The notes under the pieces are model-generated. The model did not search any database and was not told the DNA's origin. It saw only the letters and a program-made list of their open reading frames with translations. Shown here piece by piece: positions 35,581 to 46,160 of a stretch of 64,000 bases of DNA. A program made the translations under genes and the position numbers. Source of the DNA: Aselliscus stoliczkanus. Lineage: Eukaryota > Chordata > Mammalia > Chiroptera > Hipposideridae. The stretch covers positions 70,432,559 to 70,496,558 of the forward strand of contig CM066739.1 of the NCBI GenBank assembly GCA_033961575.1. Reading direction: 5' to 3'. Each line of letters begins with the position of its first letter. Within the stretch, counting starts at the first letter, position 1.

Positions 35581-35665
35581 CTAAGGAGAAAATTAGCTTC
35601 CGAGATCAGACGAGATTGGGCGTGTTTCAGGTTGGTATGGCCGTAGACAACTAAGGAGAAAATTA
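35581..35665 (-). pseudogene. Truncated 5S rRNA retropseudogene with perfect 15-bp target-site duplication
   Basis: The insert 35596-35650, read on the minus strand, is 5S rRNA from its first base ('gtctacggccataccaacc') to about base 50 ('ctcgtctgatctcggaagc'), with a few substitutions and two extra 5' T. CTAAGGAGAAAATTA occurs exactly at 35581-35595 and 35651-35665. There is no 3' half and no poly(A) tail, so this is a tailless retrocopy of part of 5S rRNA. It is not a working gene. Confidence 0.93.
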
Positions 35666-36229
35666 AAGAAGGGAAGGGAGGAGATGGGAGTCTATCGTTT
35701 TAAATGAGACCCTGGGGAAGATCCCAATGAGTCAGAGTAAAGATGTGAAGGAGCTCAGAAGGCAGGACTAGTAGATATCCAAGATATTCAAGGGAAGAGC
35801 TTTCCTGGCAGGGGAGTCGCAAGTGCAAATGCTCTGAGGTGGCGTGTCAAGCATGTTTCAGGAACAGAGACGAGACCAAAGTGCCCAGAGCAGAGTGAGT
35901 GATAATTCTCTTTAAGTTGATTAACTCAAGAGAAGAGTTTGAATTACATTAGTGACATGCTTTGCGTGTGTGTGTGGTGGTGGTGGTGGGAGGGGGGATA
36001 CCAGCCTCAATCTGTTGCCATAATCTTAAGTATGTGGAGAGAATAAATGAACAAACCTATTGTCCTATCCTGGGCTCTTGAGGGGAAGCAGGTATCTACC
36101 AATGTCCAAGATTGCACCTACTACACAAAAGGCCCTATCACTCTGAAGCCAGATATATGGGGACTCAAAAGCCTAGTTTCGTGGGACCACTGCAAATGCA
36201 ACGAGAGACATGCAGGAGTGCTGGTTCAT

Positions 36230-38030
36230 GGAGAGTTTGGGTGCCTATCACAGTGGGCCCAGATGGGGCCTGTCGCAATTTGCAGCTAGCGACTCAAGGT
36301 CATTTACGGTAGATCCCCCTCCACACTGGACTCTGCAGGTTTTGGAGCCTGGCCCCAGCTCCACCCATCCACAGGATCCTGGCTAAAGAAGTGGGAATTA
36401 CACACGCACATGAAAACGCAGTTCCGTGTAGCCAGGAACCTGGAACAGGGCACTAATCCAGCCCAGCGAGACCAGGTCACAGAAGCTGGATCTTGGGAAC
36501 AAACACAAGGCATTTGCCTCATTCCAAGCCCTAACCTTCACAAATGCGCATGTTCTCCTGAAAGCAGAGCTGGAGGGCATTGGCCTGCCTTACAAGGGCT
36601 GGACCAGGCAGGCTGGAGGGGAGTAATCTAAAAGATGCTTGGGACCCCATAGGCAGCAAAACCAAATGGGACCGACTATCCTTAATTTTCAGCTTCTTTA
36701 TTGCACGACTGTCAGGGTGTCTTCAGGGGATGAACCCCCCTCTGCAGTGCAGGCTATATGTAGGAGGTTGGGGATAGACCCAAGCCGGGAGGGCCCAGCC
36801 TGCTCAGTGCTAGTGGCAGGAGCCAACTGCACCTGCGAACTGCATGTGCAAGCAGCTCATTTTTTAAGGTAGTAAAACTGGAATGCGGCATGAAACTGGG
36901 GACACAAGTATCTGCCTGCTTCCAGGCCCTAAACTACACAACTACACAAATGCCCTCTGAACACAGCAGGAGGATACTGGCCTGCCTTGCCATCTAATAA
37001 AAGACGCCTAAGAGCCCTGATTGCTGGAGAAGCTAGGGACCAGCTAGGAGCATGTCCACATGGAAACTGTCGCCAATTTGCAGTTGCCACCGCGGGGTAA
37101 TTTTCCAGTTAGGCCGCCTTTCCACTGGAGGCTATACAGGTTGTGAAGGCCCAGCCTCAGCTCCACAGGCCTTAACGCCCAGACTGACCCAGGGCAACTA
37201 AAAGGGTGAGGACTGCGCGTGCGCGTGCCGAGCACTTCAGGGCAACTCAAGATCTGGAACGCGGCAATGGTCAGGCACAGGAGAGCTCTTGAGAAACAAG
37301 AGCTAGGGCAGGCTGGAAGGGCTGCAGTGGAGGCTTATGTTACACGTGAGAAATTCGGTAGCTGGAGAAGCCCAGACCCATCGGACAGTGTGATCCTCAC
37401 CAATTTTCGGGTAAGTTTGAGGGCGATTGGGGGGTGGGGGCGTCCTCACACGGGAGACTATGCCAGTGGTTGGAGAGGGCCCCAGCTCTACAAGCCTGGA
37501 GGGCCCAGGCTGCACAAAGCCGGCTGAAGAAGTGCAAATTGCACACGCACAGGTAGCATAGGTGTGTGTGTGTCATGGGGGTGGGGGGAGGACCATGGAT
37601 CAGAGGAACTCAGGTCTAGGGGCAGTACCTGGGGACACAAGGCATCCAAGCCTACCTCTAAGTTAACAACACGCATGTTTCCAGAAGGCAGAGCTGGAGG
37701 ACTCTGGCCAGCCTAGCGGGGATGCAGCGGGGGTGGGGGGGTGGGGGGGGCAGGCTATCCTCTAATGAGAGACGGCTGAGATCCCTCCTTTCTGGGAAAG
37801 CTAGGATCCCTTAGGCTGCAAGGCTACCTGAGGACTGATTCTCACAGACTGTCGCTGCTGCCACAGGGTGATTTTCAGGAATGGGCCCCCTCCTCACTGG
37901 CAAGCTTAAGAAGGGTGAACTGTGTATGCAGGAACAGGACAATTAGAGGGGACTAAAGGAGGGCGTGGGACCTGAAACTGGGCAAGGGGTCTGAAGGGGC
38001 CAATGACTCCAACTGCAGTGGAAACTCCAG
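36230..38030. repeat. GC-rich degenerate tandem array, about five units of 330-430 bp
   Basis: Landmarks recur in the same order. Landmark 1: 'cctgtcgcaatttgcagc' (36268), 'gactgtcagggtgtcttc' (36708), 'actgtcgccaatttgcag' (37066), 'actgtcgctgctgccac' (37848). Landmark 2: 'gcagagctggagggcattggcc' (36564), 'acagcaggaggatactggcc' (36964), 'gcagagctggaggactctggcc' (37688). Landmark 3: 'gaagtgggaattacacacgcac' (36388), 'gaagtgcaaattgcacacgcac' (37527). Landmark 4: 'ctggaatgcggcatgaaactgggg' (36880), 'ctggaacgcggcaatgg' (37254), 'gggcgtgggacctgaaactggg' (37961). The unit is much richer in GC and CpG than the flanks. Many short ORFs cross it but none is conserved from unit to unit. Confidence 0.72.
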
Positions 38031-38125
38031 GCAGTAATCTGGGAGAATCACAATTATTTCCCTTTTCTCAGCGAGCTCCATCCTGTTGCTGTCTGTTGTC
38101 CAATGTCTAATACCCACTGTTTCTT

Positions 38126-38171
38126 TTCCTTCCTTCCTTCCTTCCTTCCTTCCTTCCTTCCTTCCTTCCTT

Positions 38172-38230
<59 letters not shown>
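38126..38230. repeat. (TTCC)n followed by (TC)n
   Basis: About 12 TTCC units to about 38175, then about 26 TC units. One strand is pure pyrimidine. Confidence 0.97.
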
Positions 38231-38231
<1 letters not shown>

Positions 38232-38309
38232 CTCTCGTTTCTAGTTGTTGGGCACAGGAAGGTAGGAAGGATAGTCCATGTTAGTCCCTAATGTGTGAAA
38301 GCAAGGACT

Positions 38310-38415
38310 TGAAGAGGGCACAAGCCTTGAAACCCATCAGATCAGTGCCGTTACTCTGTAGCTCTATGACCTTGGGCGGAACCTAACTTCTCTAAGCCTG
38401 ATTCCCTCACCTGTG
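38310..38415 (-). mobile_element. MIR SINE remnant, antisense
   Basis: 'tgtagctctatgaccttgggcggaacctaacttctctaagcctgattccctcacc' type order, complement of MIR. Confidence 0.6.
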
Positions 38416-38964
38416 TGTGCAGCCTGGGTCCATCTCACCTGTGCTGAGTTGACTGCATGCTCATCCCCAGAGCTACAGACCCTTGGTCAATGCCATGGGA
38501 CTTATTAACTAAAGATACATGCTGTTCTGTATGATTCTGGGTGTTGTTTCTGAGCAAGATGTGTCCGCCTGTCAACATTGTTTAGTAATAACAACTGGAT
38601 TTATGAGTCTCATGTGGGTTTGGTGGAAGTTGACGGAGGGGGATGTTTCAACAGTTGGATCTAGTCATATAGCTGGGATGTGCCTAGTGACCAGTTCCTG
38701 GTAAGAGATATCCCACCCAGAACAGTCTTTGGGTTTCATGGTATGCAGGTGCTTTCCATGAGTTCTGATAGAGGTTTGAAACCTGGAAACAAATGCATCC
38801 TGTGCGATTCCACTCAGTGGTGGGAGGAAAAGGAAACCCACGCCTAGGACCCCTTTGAAAGAGTACCTTCTCCTGCTTTTGCTGTGTCCTTTGTCTGAGG
38901 ATAAACTGAGTCTTGTGAGCCTTTCAGGGATCAAACACTTAAGATGATTCGTGTGTAATGAATG

Positions 38965-39090
38965 CACTGAAAGACAGTAATGATAATAACCCCCACATTA
39001 TAATGTATGGAGGATTAAACAAAACAGTCCGTGTAAAGTGCTTGGGTCCATGCCTGGCATGTTGTAGGTGATTCATGACTCTGATAGTTA
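38965..39090 (-). mobile_element. MIR SINE remnant, antisense
   Basis: 'aatgataataacccccacattataatg', 'aggattaaac', 'gtaaagtgcttgggtccatgcctggcatg' follow the MIR complement. Confidence 0.65.
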
Positions 39091-39354
39091 TAATATTTAC
39101 CAAAACATCGTTTGGGATGAAACAGGTTTTAAACATTCAGAAGCAAGAAGGAATCCTATAATTATAATGGTAATAGAAAATTTTACCAAGAAGGTGAAAC
39201 TTCTCTTTGATTTTGGATGATATATAGAATTAGGAATACAGAAAGAAGGGTAAAGGTATAATGACAGAGAAAGTAGGATGAGGGTCAGGAAATAGAATGG
39301 TATTTTTAAGAGACCAGTGAGGATATCAGCTTGACCGGAAAAGAAATTATTGAG

Positions 39355-39760
39355 AAATGAAGCTCCCTAGGTATTTGGGAAGCTGTTTACAATAGCAAAA
39401 ATTGGGGGAAAAAAATTACAAATGCACATCTCTGAGGAGGGTGGATAAATAGATTGGGATAGTCTCAAACAAAAGACTATTAAGCAACACTCAGTAAATA
39501 TGATTATATGTAGCACCATAGATAAAAGTTAACATAATATATTAAAATAGGAAACAACTAAAAGTGTATGTCTTTAAGATAAGAAAACAATGAAAATAAA
39601 GCACATATGTATATGTATCTCAGATAAAACTATATTAAAAGGATAGTGAAAGTAAAAGCTCTCGTCTTCGGAAGGGAGCAACCAATGGATAGAGTGGGGA
39701 CCACACAGCTACATGTAATATATTGACAAAGACCTTTCATATTGGCTATTAGGTCCGCAG
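39355..39760 (+). mobile_element. Old L1 3' UTR fragment, sense
   Basis: 'gaagctgtttacaatagcaaaaattggggg', 'gaggagggtggataaatagattggga', 'actattaagcaacactcagtaaatatg' and 'gaaagtaaaagctctcgtctt' resemble the 3' end of ancient L1M elements. Confidence 0.5.
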
Positions 39761-40591
39761 GTGCTTTTTACATTATTAAAATACACATATACAGGCATAT
39801 ACATATACATACATACAAGAGAGCCACTCATGGACCATCCATATGTGTGTCTGAGCCAAAGATTAAGATTAATCCACTTCCGTGATCTGAAGATCGTTTA
39901 TAGAAAAACAAAACAAAACAGAAAACACAAATAAAAGCAAAAGCACAGTAATATTTTGCAAACCCATGTGACGCAAAAGCCTTACTTTATATACTCATTA
40001 ATACAAGAATATTCAGAATATTTCTTCTGTGGTGGTTAGTGATCCTCCCCAAACCTTCAGTTTGCTCCCCTTTGTTTTCCATTCCGTAACTACCCCAGTG
40101 AAACAGATAGATGTGAGTTACTGTTGAGCCAAGGTGAGAAATGTAATTTCATTGTGTGGAACCATTGGGATTTAGGAGTTGTTTGTTATCTCAGCATAGT
40201 AGCCTAACCTGACTCCTACATCAACATTCTAAATCCCAAAACTACAAAACAGATACTATTCACATGACACAAAGGCATCATAATGTTAGCAAGAAAATTA
40301 ATGATAAGACAAGTTTCTAGAGAGTCAAGAAAAGAGACTAGAACTGAAGTTGTCCTGACTTGCATCAGTTCTTTGCATGGTAGCCTAAGGTGGATTTCTC
40401 ACCCTGTTATGCTTGTTTCTTTATCAAAAGAGGATAATGCTAAATGTTTTTATCTTCTTATAAAATGGCTATGAATGTCAAATGATACAGGGTATAAGTA
40501 TGCTTTAACAAATATAAGACCTTGTTTTGGAGGTCTTATTTTTCTTTGCAGAAGTTACCTTCTTGAGAATCAAGAGGCTAGATATAAGATT

Positions 40592-40982
40592 TGTTAAAAG
40601 ATAAACTGAGGCATATTAAAAATTTAAGTTTATTTGACCAAAAATTGATTCGAGTCAGGCAGTGCCCAATAGCAGAGAAAAACGAGCTCTGAGGAGTTGT
40701 ACAAAAATGAGACTTTGTAAGCAGAAGGGAGCAGGAACAAGAAAGATATGCTAGGCAAAAATGTGGGTTGATTATTGCAACATTATATGTGCAATGTTTC
40801 CTTTAGGGGCTGTCAGGAGCTTATCAGGCAGATTACCTAGCTACTACTGGTCAGGTGATTCGTGATTGGCGGGTTTAAGATTCCATTTCCGGGAGAGCGG
40901 ACTCTAATTAAGTCTTGGTTTGGTGATGTAGGATTTAGCATAAATGACTCCATTTTGGGCCTGTTATCTTGTTTTTAATACA
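40592..40982 (-). mobile_element. Solo LTR-like element, antisense
   Basis: On the minus strand it starts 'tgtattaaaaacaagataacaggccc', continues 'aaaatggagtcatttatgctaaatcctac', and near its end has 'actcctcagagctcg', an AATAAA in 'tcaaataaac' and a final 'ttttaaca'. This order (U3, poly(A) signal, short U5) fits a retroviral LTR. No internal genes are present and no duplication of the target is obvious. Confidence 0.55.
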
Positions 40983-41370
40983 CTTAATTGATGGAGCCCC
41001 CAATAATTGAAGGTAAATAAGAAATTATTAACTGTTAGTGAACAGGAAAATGTTTATTCAATGTATAAAACTCAACTCAAATTTTTAAGAAATAGATTGA
41101 TAAATACATGTAAGTAAATTTCTCAGTTTGACCACTAGATGGAAGCATTCTTCTGGAAATTGTTCCATGTCCACTCTTCTTTAGTCTTTAAAAATTTTTT
41201 ATTTTTTTAATTAGTTTCAGGTGTACAAAACAACGTAGCAATGAGACATTTATACCCCTCATAAAGTGATGATAACCCCCCAATCTACTACCCTTTGACA
41301 TTGTATATGGCTGTTACAATACCATGGACTGTATTCCCTTATGCTGTACTTTATATCCCATGACTATATA

Positions 41371-41606
41371 CCAGGGTGCTAAAGAAATGCATACAAGTGG
41401 ACACTTTGGTTAACGTTGCTCAAGCAGTAGTTCGCTGTAATCAGAAGTATCTGGATGCTGATGGTAACCACTTTTAGCACCTCTTTTAATTGCAGAAGTC
41501 AAACATGACTTGTGTTCATTTTTTGTTATCGATATATATTGAGTATTACAATTCATACTTTTTATTCCTTTCTTAAAATGTGTATACATTGTTTTGGCAC
41601 CCTCTG
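41371..41606 (-). mobile_element. Tc1/mariner-type MITE, 236 bp, inserted in L1
   Basis: Ends 'ccagggtgctaaag' and 'ttttggcaccctctg' are inverted complements, flanked by TA (41369-41370, 41607-41608). It is the inverse of the copy at 60316-60548, sharing 'gttgctcaagcagtagttc' and 'aatcagaagtatctggatg'. The flanking L1 reads continuously if the insert and one TA are removed. Confidence 0.9.
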
Positions 41607-41607
41607 T

Positions 41608-41653
41608 ATGTGTTTGTGTGTGTGTGTGTGTGCATGCGTGTGTGTGTGTGTGT
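41608..41653. repeat. (GT)n microsatellite
   Basis: GT run interrupted by 'gcatgc', directly after the MITE. Confidence 0.95.
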
Positions 41654-42049
41654 TTAATTATACTTGACATTCAATATTATTCCACCTCAACTTCAGGTGT
41701 ACAGTGCAGTGGTCAGGCATTTACACAGTCTATGAAGTGTCCCCCTGATAACTCCAATACAAATATAGTTATATCTCCAATAAGATAGTTTCATGACATG
41801 TCTTACACTTAGTAACAAACATATAATGTTTTGTAATTGGATTACAGTAATGTAACATATTTTTTAAAAAGTGGTTCAACCATTCTTTTTTCCATTTTGT
41901 TTCCTGATGTTAAACAATTTCAGTATATACGGAAAATAAATGGAGTCATAAGAAACACATAATGAAAACCTAGAAGTAATGATGGCCTCAACATACTAGA
42001 GAAAATCACCCAGTTTCTAACATTTTCCCAACCATACCTTTACACATGC

Positions 42050-42330
42050 TGTCGCTGAGCCTGGGATTCCTTCCAAGCCCTAGCTTTCCCAGATGTTACC
42101 AGCTCTCACATTTTCATCCTCCCCTTCATCGTAAGGACAAAGAAGACCATTTCTCCTCTGTGCTCTCTCCTGAGTCTGCGTTCCCTGGGCATAGCTCCAC
42201 TGTAGCGCCACTCCACTGTCCAATGGTTTGTGTCTTTATCTGTCTCTCCACCTTGCTAGGAACTTCTGAGCATAGGGAGTGGGGGCGTTGGTGTGGCAGA
42301 GGCACCAATGATTCTTTGCTGAATGAACCG
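42050..42330 (+). mobile_element. LINE-2 3' end, sense
   Basis: 'gggattccttccaagccc', 'ttcctctgtgctctctcctga'-like motif, 'ctgtctctccaccttgctagga' and terminal 'ttctttgctgaatga' follow the L2 3' order. Confidence 0.6.
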
Positions 42331-43152
42331 TAAACTTGCTTATGTGTGAATTCTGCTACCCATTGTAACAAGATATTGTTTGGCCCCAAATTCATCCACT
42401 CAAATTGTCTCCTGTATTTCCAGTCATGGCCACACCCATCAAGGTTCAAATGCTGAAACAAAACATAGTCATAGAATCTTAAACTTTTCATATTTTTTGT
42501 GAATGTGGAAGACCTCTTTAGTTTAAAGTCATTCTGTGAATTTTATGGCAGTGATGCCATATAAAAGATGTAGATAAATCTTATATTCAGAACTTTGTTG
42601 AATTCATTTTAGGATTAGTAACTAATGATATGAATAAAATCAAATACTGGGACTTATGGAATTTGAAGCTGAATGATATATAGGAAATAAACTCCCTGGC
42701 AATACTTTTAACAACCTTTTATGAAATTCATATTGTCACCTGCTTCTCAAAGAGATAGACTACTTGTCTTCTAGCTAATTTTAAAAAGCAAACTGATCTA
42801 AACTCATTATAATGTTAGGTCCTTTGAGAGAAGTGAGCTGTCTTGATTTTGTTTGTGTACAGCATTTGGATTTTTTAAAGGTTTATCCAATATTGGAATC
42901 ACTATAAAAATTATATTTAAAACTCATCTCCTGTAACTAAAGATTCTGTTTTCATGCATGTAATACGTATATTGCATGTAGTAGAGCGTCTTTACAGCAC
43001 CAAGAATATTGCATGCCTAAGTGAGATGATCAGTGAGGATTTGATGATTATACATTTTTCAGTCTAGTATAACAATCCGAAATCTGAATGAATGATTTAA
43101 GTAGACATTTTAGTTTAGGTTACAATTACAGTGTTTTTTAATTTTTAAAAAC

Positions 43153-43354
43153 AATTACTAAGTGGGGGTGGCCAATTAGCTTAGTTGGTTAGAGCACAGT
43201 GCTCATAACACTAAGGTTGCCTGTTCAATTCCCACATGGGCCAGTGAGCTGCACCCTCCACGACTAGATTGAAACAACAACTTGACTTGGAGAGGATGGG
43301 TCCTGGAAACACATACTGTTCCCCAATGAAAAAGAAAGAAAAAAAATTACTAAG
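43153..43354 (+). mobile_element. tRNA-derived SINE ('tgttcccc' type) with 10-bp target-site duplication, sense
   Basis: The body (43163-43344) has A box 'tagcttagttggttagagc', 'cacagtgctcataacac', B box 'ttcaattccca', then 'ctccacgactagattgaaac', 'gacttggagaggatgggtcctgg' and 'actgttccccaatg' plus an A-rich tail. AATTACTAAG flanks it at 43153-43162 and 43345-43354. Confidence 0.93.
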
Positions 43355-43419
43355 CTTTACTATATTATCAAAACATTTTTATATCGTGGTGGTAGCCAGA
43401 AAATAATAAAAATAGCCAA

Positions 43420-43640
43420 CATTTATAGTATTTCACAGTCTGTAAAAAGCTCTTTTAGGTATTGTATTTCATTTGATTGATACAACAGTCTCCAGAGACA
43501 GGCATGGGGAATACAATTAATTTATTTACAGAAAAGAAATTAGAAACTCATGGATTTAAGTGACTTACTTAACATTATGCAACTAATCATGTGACAGAAC
43601 TTAGCTTGCAGCCTTCGTCTCCTGACTGCTAACCACACAT
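43420..43640 (+). mobile_element. MIR SINE
   Basis: 'agccaacatttatagtatttcacagtctgtaaaaagc', 'aaagaaattagaaactcatgg' and 'ttatgcaactaatcatgtgacagaacttagc' follow MIR order; motifs are diverged. Confidence 0.7.
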
Positions 43641-43730
43641 GTTCTCATAATCATCCAGATGTACTGACCTGGACCCAGAAGCTGATGGGTTTGCTCTTAT
43701 TTCTGTCACTTAAATGCCATATTGTAGGTC

Positions 43731-44245
43731 AGACAACTAAGTTGGTGAACTCATCCTAGAAAAAGTGCTACATATCTCATTGCTGAATATCACTATGGTC
43801 ATCTTCGAAGTACTCCCCTTGGGAAGCCATGCCCCGACTCCAGCACCTAGTCCACCCTTCAAAGCAATTTTGGAACTCTTTTTCTGGAATGGCCATCAGA
43901 GCTGTCGTTGTATTACCCCTGATGTCCTGAATGTTATCAAAATGTCTTCCTTTCAATATTTCCTTTATCTTCAGGTAAAGAAAGAAGTCATTGGGGGCCA
44001 GATCAAGTGAGTAGGGAGGGTGTTCCAATACAGTTATTTGTTTATTAGCTAAAAACTGCCTCACAGACAGTGCCATGTGAGCTGGTGCATTGTGTGATGT
44101 AAGAGCCATGAATTGTTGGTGAAAACTTCAGGTTGTCCAACCTTTTAATGCAGCCTTTTCAGCACTTTCAAATAACCAAGTAAACTTGGTTAACTGTTTG
44201 TACACTTGGTACAAATTCCTAATGAATAATTCCTCTGATATCAAA
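43731..44245 (-). pseudogene. Mariner transposase remnant (C-terminal catalytic part)
   Basis: Minus-strand frame 44109-43777 encodes HNAPAHMALSVRQFLANKQ, a PPYSLDLAPNDFF motif with the third catalytic Asp, IKEILKGRHFDNIQDI and IASQGEYFE-like MASQGEYFEDD. This is the DD34D mariner C-terminus. Upstream frames (44240-44100) continue the protein but in another frame. A one-base loss at about 44091-44096 lies at the codon of the second catalytic Asp. The N-terminal DNA-binding half is missing. The 3' edge 'agacaactaagttggtgaac' is a mariner-like terminal repeat. Confidence 0.88.
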
Positions 44246-45058
44246 AAATGTTAGCAACATTGTGGCAACAAATTCATGAGCCTCATATGCATTAGCACCT
44301 AAATATTTTGAGTTTCATTTCTCTTATTTGAAAAATGAAGATATTAATAGCTGTCCCTTCTATTTGATAAGAATGCTATGAAGTACATCAAAACTGATAA
44401 GTCCTATTTGAGGTATTAATAAGATTTCTCAAAAATACATATGTGCAATATAATTGATCCTATAGACCTGTGAAGCCAGGGTCATTAATTATTGGGGTGG
44501 AGGTATGTCTTTTAGTTATAGAGGCCTTAGGTTACATTATAGATTGTTAAAAGCATAGGATCTGAAATCAGATAGAAATACATTTTAATAATGGTCAGCC
44601 ATTTACCAATAGTGTGACTTTTGGACTAATTTTAATAATAACACTAATTACCGTATGTCTATTTTAGGGGAGTGTTTAAGTTAAACAATTGACAGCTTTT
44701 TAAAAATTTAATTTGCAATATGTAGAAGAAACTTTAATAGCAACAAACTAATCAATCCTACTTTAGCTTTAAAGCAAGTCTTTGGACAAAGGTTTGTATG
44801 AAATGAGCTATTACAGCCACACTGTGGCACTCCTTACTTACTTAAGACTTTCAGTTCAAATTTTCTTAGTAAACTGTGCTTTATAAATGCAATACCATAT
44901 TAGCCCTGGTGAATCCATTGTGTTTTCTTACGTATTTTTAAGTATCTTAATCATTTACTGCAAAGTTTCATAAAGATTAACATAGTAATCCCAAACAATC
45001 GAAAAGTAAAAAATTAGCATCTTGACATTGTAATATCAAATTCAGATAATTCTTGCTT

Positions 45059-45060
45059 TT

Positions 45061-45094
<34 letters not shown>

Positions 45095-45101
45095 ACACAC
45101 A
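45059..45101. repeat. (GT)n(GC)n(AC)n self-complementary alternating tract
   Basis: About 12 GT units, then 'gcgcgcgcgc', then five AC units. It is alternating purine-pyrimidine throughout, and its two ends are complementary. Confidence 0.95.
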
Positions 45102-45984
45102 AAGGAACTGAGCCATGAAAGTGCAGAATCACAAAGACTCCAGCCAACTACTTAAATAGCAGTCCCTGCTGAACCTAGTTTATCAACCAGCTGACTTGGT
45201 TCCCAGACGTGCATTGCGCTAATATGCCGTCACTCTAGATGATGAATATATGATTTATCAGGAATGAAACAAAATAATAGTCTTTAACTGAGAAGAGATG
45301 AACCCAACCAACAAATAACATTTACTGAGGATCTTATTATATTCATATTACTGGAATCCATTATTCCAGATGTGACCCCGTCAACACAAGTCCCCATTAA
45401 TGAGATGTTGCTTAGACATATTTCAAGTTTTTTCCCCACCAGAGACTCTCAATGAATTACATGGAAGAAGACTAGACAGTTGCACTGGGAACACCTAAAA
45501 TGCTCTGCACAGGGAGATCCGTGTGCTTGCTGGAGGGTGAGGCAGTTAGCAGACTGATTTTCCAGGGGAAATCTAACCTGGAGATACCCCGTGGATAGGA
45601 ATGTGAACCAGGCCACTGCATCCTACTTGGCTTTGTCAAGTTAAGGAAAGGTTGATGGGGGACCACTGATTTACCTGGCTCTGGAAAAACCTGCAGAAAT
45701 CTGTGACACCCAGTCACTCGCGCTCTTAACACACATGTATTGAGCACCTACCCTTTCAGACACACAGGCCGGCTACTGGGCATAAAAATGACATGTTTGT
45801 ACTTCGCATCTAAAGGAATACACATACTAGCGTGAGACTAGATTCCGGCACAAATAACCATAATGTAAACCTAGCCATGGAAAGTTCCTTGGCAGGGCAT
45901 AATAAATACCTACCTGTTCATTGTGAAGCCATTTCGTCAGGTGATCAGGCACATTGTATGCTCAAGCAAATGTACAAGTCACAG

Positions 45985-46160
45985 TATTTCCTAATGTATC
46001 AAGAATGTGTTGATACATTCTTTATCCAAATAATCCTAATTCCTACAAAACCCCTGGAGGATAGATATTTTTATCCCTAGTTTACAAATGAAAAGGGAAG
46101 ATTGATTGATCTTCCTCAGTCACAAACTGAGGTCTGTCTGATTCCAAAACCCATACTTCA
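45985..46160 (+). mobile_element. MIR SINE remnant
   Basis: 'ccaaataatcctaattcctacaaaacccctggagg', 'tttatccctagtttacaaatgaaaaggg' and 'actgaggtctgtctgattccaaaaccc' follow the MIR order. Confidence 0.65.

Larger units (their letters stand above)
35280..35890 (-). mobile_element. LINE-2 fragment carrying two later insertions
   Basis: The complement of an L2 body is visible: 'acctggggatacagcagtagacaacactgac', then after the inserts 'agaaaattaaagaagggaaggg', 'aagatattcaagggaagagctttcctggcaggggag' and 'caagtgcaaatgctctgaggtggcgtgtcaagcatg'. It is interrupted by the SINE at 35411-35506 and the 5S rRNA fragment at 35596-35650. Confidence 0.6.
41192..41845 (-). mobile_element. L1 3' UTR fragment, antisense, split by a mariner MITE
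   Basis: It aligns with the L1 tail at 613-900: 'tttcaggtgtacaaaacaac', 'cccctcataaagtgatgataacccccc', 'tatcccatgactatata', then after the insert 'tttaattatacttgacattcaatattatt', 'cttcaggtgtacagtgcagtggtcaggca'. The interruption is the element at 41371-41606. Confidence 0.85.

Noticed and set aside
36047..37676. Cluster of open frames on both strands in the GC-rich block
   Set aside because: They are short, overlap on all frames, are not conserved between tandem units and lack splice or start context. High GC lowers stop frequency.
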